Origin: Eudorina sp. 2006-703-Eu-15
Lineage: Eukaryota > Chlorophyta > Chlorophyceae > Chlamydomonadales > Volvocaceae
DNA: 64,000 nt
Reading direction: 5' to 3'
Assembly: GCA_003117195.1 (NCBI GenBank)
Contig: BDSI01000093.1
Coordinates: 75,001-139,000 of the forward strand
Positions within the stretch are counted from its first letter, which is position 1, and each line of letters begins with the position of its first letter. Positions 57,430-64,000 of this stretch are shown piece by piece. Both the position numbers and the translations under genes were made by a program. Under the pieces are notes generated by a model. It did not search any database. It was not told the DNA's origin and saw only the letters and a list, made by a program, of their open reading frames with translations.

Positions 57430-59290
57430 TTGTCTTATGAGTTCGTTGTTAAGAAACGGTTGAGTATTGCTTGAGGGGAAGAAAGTCTTTGTAATTGATT
57501 CTGGCTTCGGAGCTGCGGTATAAGAGGTTCCGCGCAGTCAGCCACGCGGACGGATGCCATCCTCGCTCGATTTCCATCGAGATGTCGACCCCATTGACCC
57601 TCCGAACGGTTTTCTTCTCCTCGTTGCGCAGGCGCATGGCAATCGTGGGCGTCAACTGAGCAGGGGAATCGTGCTGCAAGCCCTTCATTCTTCACACCCG
57701 GCAACACCTCGGCTTGAGCAACGTCAACTTCGCCATTCAAGACTCGCTGACCAATCAAGTGGGGGCTGGAACTCGAGGGACAGCGGACGGCAACGTTCAT
57801 GCATGCGCCTGCGCAACGAGGAGAAGAAGACCGTCCGGTGAGTCATCAACGGGGTCGACATATCGAGGAAATCCGAGCGAGGATGGCAGCTCTACGATGG
57901 CCCGTGCGTGGTCTCCCAGCGGCTCCGATGGACGTGGCATGGCGACGGCCGGGGCGCCAATGCAACAACAATCGGCGGGGCTAGCGGGGCGGGTGGCAGC
58001 GGAGGCAGGAACGGGAATCACGGGGGTACACAGGGGGGCGGCCTCACGGGCTTGGGCGAGGGTGACGCCGCGATGGGCGGTTAGGGACCCGACCGAAGGT
58101 CTGAACCGCTCCGTATTATCCAATGGATTATCCGTGGTGTTACCGACTGGAAGATAGAGCAACGGGATATCTTGCAAATTGCTACACGGTATGACATTGT
58201 TGTGCTCTCGGAAGCACATCGGTCTGCCATGGGCAGGCTAGCGTGTCTGAATCCTGACGGGGCGCGATGCTATTTAGTTAGCGGCGAGGTAGGTCCTGGG
58301 ATCACTGGGGAATTTGTGTCTGGATGGGTTCATCAACGCATAGCACGGCATGTTACGCATTGTACATCCACTGAAGCTCCTAGAGGCATGTGCAGCGTCT
58401 GGCTCCGAAATCATGCTAGTAGCATTCATCACAGCGCGTTTCGTCATGATATTCGCCTTGCGTTGAGTACGAATTTGCAGTACGGCGGTTGGGCCTGCAA
58501 GTAAGGTCATCCGGGTTCTTAATCGCCTTGGGTATGAGTGAGTGGGGTGATGAGGACATGCATTCCGTCTTTCTGACAATCTTGACGCTAGGGTCTGTCG
58601 CTTTTCCGCTTGCAAGCTCGACGTTGATGCACTGATGGGCACGTTGAGGGAGCGCGTCAAGGATGACTGGCAAAGCGAACGGATAGCTGTAGACCCGGTC
58701 TCCTTCGTATCGGACGGCAGAAAACCTGGCGTGAAAATGTGCCGTTACAAGCATTGGATGGGGGCTCCTCAACCGGTGGAGGGGTACATCCCCCCTGCGC
58801 ATCACCGTGCCTTGCTTACTCCGTTTTTGCCTGTGTGTGACTGACTTGGCAATCAACAGGCCGAGTGCTTTGCCTAAGGAGCAACGAGTTTGTTGCAGTG
58901 TGTGGCACTAACGACGCTGTTGAAGATGAGAAGCACGTTTTGATGGAGTGCCCGGCGCTTGCGGTTGTTCGGCAGCAGCTCTGGGACCTCGGCGTTTGCA
59001 GTAGCGCTATCTAGAGTCTGTGACGCGATGCAAGTAGAGGATCAAAAGGGGCTCGCGAAAGTTATCTTTGAGTTGTACCGTGCGCGTGCCGAACTCTTAG
59101 CAGCTTGGGCGACGTTCTCTTTTTGGGTACCTTCAACTTGTTAGTTTTGTTGTGGTTAGTTCTGTACTGTGTCGTTCTGTCTTAGCATCCTCCTAGTTAT
59201 TTCTCTGACTTTGGTCTGCGTTGTTTGAGCGGTTCATGAACCTTCGGGTTCGTTTGGACCGTACAAGCTCGCTGAAGCTTGTAACATCCA
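57430..59290 (+). mobile_element. Internally deleted LINE with endonuclease and C-terminal pieces
   Basis: Around 57797-58080 (+) a frame reads MRLRNEEKKTVR, a stop, then NGVDISRKSERGWQLYDG and a Gly-rich tail: an ORF1-like remnant. From about 58112 IIQWIIRGVTDWKIEQRDI and YDIVVLSEAHRSAMG give the start of an APE-type endonuclease. After 58500 the reverse transcriptase is missing. At 58570-58830 VDALMGTLRERVKDDWQS and YKHWMGAPQPVEGYIPPAHH resume the ORF2 C-terminus, followed by VCGTNDAVEDEKHVLMECPA (58890-58950), a zinc-knuckle. The 3' end (59230-59285) has two small hairpins and a GTAAC(ATCC)n tail. A second piece of the ORF1 region lies inverted at 57449-57690. The copy is non-autonomous and broken. 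Confidence 0.75.
57449..57690 (-). pseudogene. Inverted duplicate of the LINE ORF1 segment
   Basis: The minus strand reads MRLRNEEKKTVRRVNGVDIS, MEIERGWHPSAWLTARNLLY, then a stop. The plus strand at 57797-57900 carries the same segment with substitutions and stops. The two copies face each other about 150 bases apart. Confidence 0.65.
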
Positions 59291-60663
59291 TCCATCCATT
59301 CACGGATGCCATGATGAACTTCTGATCCATCTAGACTTGGTGCGATTCGGGACTACCAACATGAAGAGACACGGCTCACATCCCCCTGGGTGGGAGCCTC
59401 TGAGTGGGAGTATCGATTACCAACGCGCGGTATACGCTCAGCCATGTGCGGTCCAACTCACACTGCATAAAACACGGCCAACCTGATAGCTTTACAGTCT
59501 AGCAGCAACAACAAGCCGCCAACACGCCTTGGATCCTTCCTTGAATCGTGACGCCGAAACAAGCTGAACCCTACGAGACACCAGTGCCCCGCTCCCGTCG
59601 ACACCTACTGGCGGGCACGACTCAACCCGCGGCCGCCCGCTACTGCCCTGCCCCGCCGCCGTCCCCCCCATCGGCCGAGCAAGGCGTCATGTACCCGGCG
59701 CTGCGGCCGTCTCAGGGCCCGGGCATGGCTGGGTGCACGGCTGTGGGCACGGGCACGGAATGGCGCCCGTGTGACCTGTTGACAGGGTAGACGCATCCCA
59801 TCAGTCCCGCAGTCCTCTGGGCGGCCCTAGCCCCTCCGCTGCCGTTCTCCCAGTGGCCTCCTCTCCCCGTCTCCCGGTGGCCTCCGGGAACCCCACAGCC
59901 GCCGCTCCCGACGTGCCGCCACACCGGCGTTTGCCTGCGATCGTGATGCCGCAAAAAAAACCCATACCCCAAACCCACTTTCATCCGCACCACACCGCCA
60001 CCAGAGCACGCACCGCGGCCCCCACAACCCCGACAACCCGTCCTCCGTCCTCACCGCCGCCTCCACAACCCGCCGGCGCCGCCCAATGCCAAGACGCGTC
60101 GCCCCATGCCCAGCTTTGGCCAGCTCCGCAGCAGAGGCGGCATGCGGCCGCAGAATGAGCTGTGTCCGGTGTACGAGTGACAGCGATCCGGTGATGAGCC
60201 GACGTAACAGCCGCACACGATGACAGCCGCACATGACAGCCGGCAGCACGAGCCCGCCAGACCGGGGTTACTACGCTTGCTTGGCCTAGGCGGCTCCCAG
60301 ACTGACCCCTCCGACAATACCAGCAGGCCTCAGGGATGTCGCCGGGCTCATCTTTTGGGTACGTCACAAGTCGTCTTCAAGGGCTGCTAACCCACATCCG
60401 GCCACCCACCCACAAATACACTTGCGGATCACGGCGCTGATGACAGCGCCACGCCGAAACCACAGTCGACCCCGTCACCGAGCAGCTTCCCCGTCACCGC
60501 AATACACACCAAAACGGAAGTTTGCATGCGCACACGCACACTCTCGAGTACCGCGAGCACGGCACTTTTCTTCAAGGGGACCCCACAGCGCCGCCGCGTA
60601 GCCCCGGGTAGGGAAGGAAGGAAGGAGGGAGGAAGGCGGGAGCCGGGGAGAGCGAGGAAGGAA
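59291..60663. other. Spacer, no gene recognised
   Basis: No exon chain or RNA gene is seen. It lies downstream of the MED4-like gene. A GGAA/GGGA purine tract at 60605-60660 abuts its stop codon. Confidence 0.5.
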
Positions 60664-62146
60664 TCAGCCCGAGTCGTCCTCCGTCGATGTGTACTCGCTG
60701 CTGCTGTCGCCGCCCTCGTCCGAGTCCTCGTCCAGCATCAACTCGCGGACCAGCCGCGATGCAGGGGTCACCGGCGGCGGCGGCGCCGCCGCCTTGGGCG
60801 CCGCCGCCGCGGGGGCCGCCGCCGCCGCCGCCGCCGCGGCGGCGGCGGCGGCGGCTGGCGCCGCGCCCCCTTCCCCGCCGCCAAAGAACCGCTCCTCCAC
60901 CAGCCGCCGCAGCACGTCCAACGCGCCCGGCATGTCCGACAGGAACGACAGCACCGGCTCCGGAAAGCCGGCGTCGGGCGTCCAGCCCGCCTCGACCAGG
61001 TTGTTGAGGAGGGTGCGGCAGGCCGCCTCCGCGCGGGGGTCCACGACGGCGGCGGCGGCGGCGACGCCGGCGCCCGCCGCCGTGGCGGCGGAGGCCATCT
61101 GCTGGTGGCGCTCCGCCAGCGCGCGCTCCCACAGCGCCGCGTGGTCCAGGTGGAGCTGCTGCGGCGCGGGCTCGCCGCTGTAGAGACCCATGGTGGCGAA
61201 GGTGGTGTACCGCAGCCGGTGGCCGTACGCCAGGAGCTCCTGCGAGGACGGACGGCGGGACCGCGGCGCGAGTGGGGGGCGCGGGCGGGCGGCCGCATCG
61301 GGGTGTGGACGGACGGATGGATGGATGAGTGGGGGACCGCACTCGTCGAGGGAGGGGGAGACCCACAATCGCCTCCGACTCCCCCCACTGCTCCGCCCAG
61401 AGCTGTACGACGTGACCTGCTAGCTATACAAACCCACGGGTCGGCGCCGCAACCCCCAGCACCCCACCGTGCAGTAACCCTGCTTTGCCCCCCCCTTTGT
61501 CAATAAAGACAGCGAACCATCCCCCTCCCCGACACCACATCCCCTCAACCCCTTCCCCCCCTTACTAATCCCGGCCCTGATGCCCTACCCCCCCCCCTTG
61601 CCATGCCCCAAGGTCCAGGGAGCCCGAATGGATACCCCAAAGGTCCAGGGAGCCCGGCCCGCATGGTGTTTGGGAGGGTTAGGGTTTCACGGGGGCCCTA
61701 ATGGCCACTGTAACCTGATGGCCATAATGACAGCACGGCAGCCACACTCGGGCACACAGGCGACCCACCTGGACGCTCGGCAGGTGGCCGTTATCGGCCG
61801 GGATCAGTTCCTCCACATCGTCCAGCACGGCACGCATGGAAATTGCCACCGAGCCCAGCGCGTTCAGGCCTTGCATAATGGCGCGTTCCCGCTTTTTGGC
61901 AACGTTGGCAACCTCCGTTTGCTCGTCACCCCTTGGTACACCCTTCTCGTTGCTGTTGAGACGGGACAGAAGCTCTTCATGCTCACGAAGCAATTGCGAT
62001 AGAGCTAGAACGCTCGGATGCTGCGGTGCCGCAGGTGCCGACGCGGCCGCTGTCGTCGCCTGTGGCTCGTCCGCAAGCACTGCCTGAAATTTAGAACAAG
62101 CGGCTGCGACGTTTGCTGCAAGGACGTGAAGCGGCGTATCGCCCAT
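60664..62146 (-). CDS. MED4: Mediator complex subunit 4-like protein
   Basis: Two minus-strand exons, 62146-61769 and 61239-60664, join in phase 0 (GTCCAG|GTGGGT ... CTCGCAG|GAG). The protein is about 317 residues. MED4 sits in the Mediator middle module, which links activators to RNA polymerase II in the nucleus. Exon 1 has a helical, coiled-coil-like stretch (LALSQLLREHEELLSRLNSN ... VAKKRERAIMQGLNALGSVA ... MRAVLDDVEELIPA). Exon 2 opens with ELLAYGHRLRYTTFATMG, closely matching the plant MED4 signature (AYAHKISYTTFAPP). A long Ala-rich insert and an acidic Ser/Glu/Asp tail ending TSTEDDSG follow. Length and order fit MED4, but outside the signature the similarity is low. The start ATG is the first in the frame after a stop; an additional upstream exon is possible. 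Confidence 0.75.
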
Positions 62147-62473
62147 TTAGCAGATCCAGCTTCGACAGCCACGTAAGTTTGAAACGCCTTTAGGTAGACA
62201 CGCAATGAAATATCTCCGTTCAGAAACGATATGTCGGTTGGAATACCAATCTGAGTTTCGTTAGGCTAATATACCAGGAAAACACGGGGTCATTGACGGC
62301 GCATATTATTCGCCATCATATAAGGATACGGGGTAACAGTTGTCCTGTGTTCATGACAAGCTTGAATAGCAGGTGCAAACAAAGGTCCCCAGATTGTCGA
62401 AAACCCAGCCGTCACAAACCGCGAGTCTTTATTATGCCGAAGTATTGCAATGCTGAATGCGTGCCTATTTAAT

Positions 62474-62618
62474 TGTATTGCATTTACGTCGTTTAACCGC
62501 CGTGCTCGAGCGTCTTGCTCAGACCTCTCGCATCCCGTACAGCACCTCGTGATACCGGTAGCGCACCCACCCCCGCGGAACCCCCTGAACCTTCAGCGAA
62601 ACGCCGGCCGAAGCGACG
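62474..62618. repeat. 145-bp direct repeat, copy 1
   Basis: From TGTATTGCATTTACGTCGTT to GCCGAAGCGACG this equals 63856-64000 with one difference (CTCGCATCC against CTCACATCC). The flanks are only partly similar. Confidence 0.95.
62519..62618 (-). pseudogene. Duplicated 3' coding exon fragment
   Basis: On the minus strand the repeat encodes a protein-like end: VASAGVSLKVQGVPRGW, then VRYRYHEVLYGMREV and a stop (62521-62519). An in-frame TGA lies just upstream and no convincing acceptor is present, so this copy is probably a stranded fragment. The protein family is not recognised. Confidence 0.5.
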
Positions 62619-62965
62619 ACGGCTCAATTTAGGCGTCAAGATGAACATGTTTTAGCATGTTTCATTACCTGTTCCTGCGTTTTTCGCGTCCACCAGTTAA
62701 CCACCTACCTGCCCGTGGAGCCGCCGGCGGTTAGGAAAGAGCGTGCGGCGCACACAGATCGCGGACCCGCCGCCACGACCCCCTTCTGGCGGTTGTTTGT
62801 CCGTGTCATGGAGATGTCGTACTACCCTGTTGAAGTGTACGGCTGTACCACAGCCCTAGTACCCGGACTGCACCGGTGCAGGTGAGTGTTCCTTGCCAAA
62901 GCGGTGTTCCTGCTCCACCGTGTGCGCCTGACTTGTTTCCTGTTACATTGCCTAAAACCTCGGAG

Positions 62966-63062
62966 TACACCCGGTGAGGTTCGAACTCACGCAGCTTTCG
63001 CTATGGGAAAGCCCATTCTCAAAGCTTGAGACCCACCCGGTAGACCACTCCGGCACAGGTGC
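62966..63062 (-). tRNA. trnL-CAA: tRNA-Leu(CAA) with intron
   Basis: Read on the minus strand: acceptor 5' strand GCACCTG pairs with CGGGTGT (with two G-U pairs), then TG, D arm CCGG-AGTGGTCTA-CCGG, anticodon arm with CTCAAG, a short variable arm AGC-GAAA-GCT, T arm GTGAG-TTCGAAC-CTCAC, discriminator A. The anticodon CAA is followed by an insert of about 15 bases containing TTTGAGA, which can pair with TCTCAA around the anticodon, as in nuclear tRNA-Leu(CAA) introns. One anticodon-stem pair (31-39) is a T-T mismatch in my alignment, so the exact intron borders are uncertain. The CCA is not encoded. Confidence 0.8.
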
Positions 63063-63855
63063 GTAACCGCCAACGGTCGATCGAAACCGATCCGCTGTAG
63101 CCGGTAAGCTCCGATCCATTACCATGTGTGTTACTGTACTATAAATTAAATTGTTCAGAGCTGGTGACGGGAATGGCGGCCACGACAAGATGTCACGGAG
63201 CTCCGCGGCAAGTATTATCCTCGGTGGGGAGGGGTGAGGTTACACCGGTTACACGGGTTGGCACGGGCACGAGCACGTGCCTCTGTCGGTGGCCCACTCC
63301 ATGCCATCGGCTCATTTGTCTGCACGTGCATGCATGCATGCACGCATGCAGAGGCGGGAAGCGAACCTCGCCACGAGGCCTGGTCGCCCCAACACCCAAC
63401 TCCGTTCGTTCGGCGCCCCTCGATCTTCGCCCCTATGCGGTGCCCGCGCGAGTAGGTACCTTCCCGCATCCTACCTGATCGCCGCCAATCCGCGGCCGTA
63501 GGGACACGGTGGGGTCTCTCGAGATGCTGGGACAGTGCTTCGCACTGTATGTGAGGTGTTGGGCCGTACGTACAGCCTAGTACGACACCTACGCGCAGCA
63601 GTACGTCCTGGCCCTGCCGCAGGCAGGGCGGGCCGTGGGTGGGCTCCTACCTGTGGTGCTGTGGACGGACTGATAAGTGGCGCTACATACAAGCACCAGC
63701 AGCAAATCAGGAAACGCTTGACGTGCGCTATGGGGACACGCCGCCGACCCCAGCACACCACCGAATTCGCCCCCGCCATTCGAAACAGGAGGCCTGCCGT
63801 ACAGAGCCGAGTCTTTATCAGTATTATGCTGAAGCATTGCAATTGCCAATTAAAC
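63063..63855. other. Spacer between the tRNA gene and the second repeat copy
   Basis: No gene seen. It includes GCATGCATGCATGCACGCATGC (about 63327-63350) and a short palindromic CAGTGCTTCGCACTG at 63533. Confidence 0.5.
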
Positions 63856-64000
63856 TGTATTGCATTTACGTCGTTTAACCGCCGTGCTCGAGCGTCTTGC
63901 TCAGACCTCTCACATCCCGTACAGCACCTCGTGATACCGGTAGCGCACCCACCCCCGCGGAACCCCCTGAACCTTCAGCGAAACGCCGGCCGAAGCGACG
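63856..64000. repeat. 145-bp direct repeat, copy 2 (runs off the window)
   Basis: Matches 62474-62618 with one difference and continues to the last base of the window, so the true repeat may be longer. Confidence 0.95.
63901..64000 (-). CDS. 3' end of an unrecognised gene (partial)
   Basis: The minus strand encodes VASAGVSLKVQGVPRGW, then VRYRYHEVLYGMREV and stop TGA (63903-63901). The composition (aromatic, charged, few Ala/Gly runs) looks like a true conserved C-terminus. The rest lies to the right of the window. The same end is duplicated at 62519-62618. Confidence 0.45.

Overview
This window is nuclear DNA from a green alga, most likely of the volvocine/Chlamydomonas group. It is GC-rich. 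The genes are split by many GT-AG introns, and the proteins carry long Ala/Gly/Gln-rich insertions. The introns and spacers hold many microsatellites and short tandem arrays. I saw no prokaryotic operon structure, CRISPR array or rRNA. Gene models were built by reading exons by eye and checking that splice sites and reading phase join correctly.

Layout, left to right. (1) 330-2568 (+): the last two exons of an unrecognised gene, with a LINE fragment in the intron between them. (2) 7.9-12.7 kb and 14.4-17.7 kb (-): two tandem paralogues coding secreted or Golgi proteins of a fucosyltransferase-like (GT-B) type, with matching exon lengths and phases. (3) 19.7-27.1 kb (+): RFT1, 11 exons, of the ER N-glycosylation pathway. 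(4) 28.8-39.8 kb (+): gamma-tubulin complex component 3 (GCP3), 16 exons. (5) 39.8-47.4 kb: a repeat-rich spacer. (6) 47.4-50.2 kb (+): a secreted protein of three related cysteine-bearing modules, every intron in phase 1. (7) 50.2-55.2 kb: spacer. (8) 55.2-57.1 kb (-): a small two-helix membrane protein. (9) 57.4-59.3 kb (+): an internally deleted LINE. (10) 60.7-62.1 kb (-): a MED4-like Mediator subunit. (11) 62.97-63.06 kb (-): an intron-bearing tRNA-Leu(CAA). (12) 62.5 kb and 63.9-64.0 kb (-): two nearly identical copies of a short 3' coding exon; the second runs off the window.

The neighbours do not form a pathway. Both the fucosyltransferase-like pair and RFT1 belong to secretory-pathway glycosylation, but I see no evidence that they are co-regulated.

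The most interesting non-gene signal is a short terminal sequence that recurs inside introns of both RFT1 and GCP3. In two introns it forms inverted-repeat ends that span most of the intron. Elsewhere a single sense-oriented right end lies just upstream of the 3' splice site. This looks like a MITE or introner-like family that has built or colonised introns. Other notable patterns are tandem arrays that start at splice donors, a roughly 1 kb CCCTG array with a 64-base pure C run in an RFT1 intron, and several dispersed repeats with LINE-like tails.
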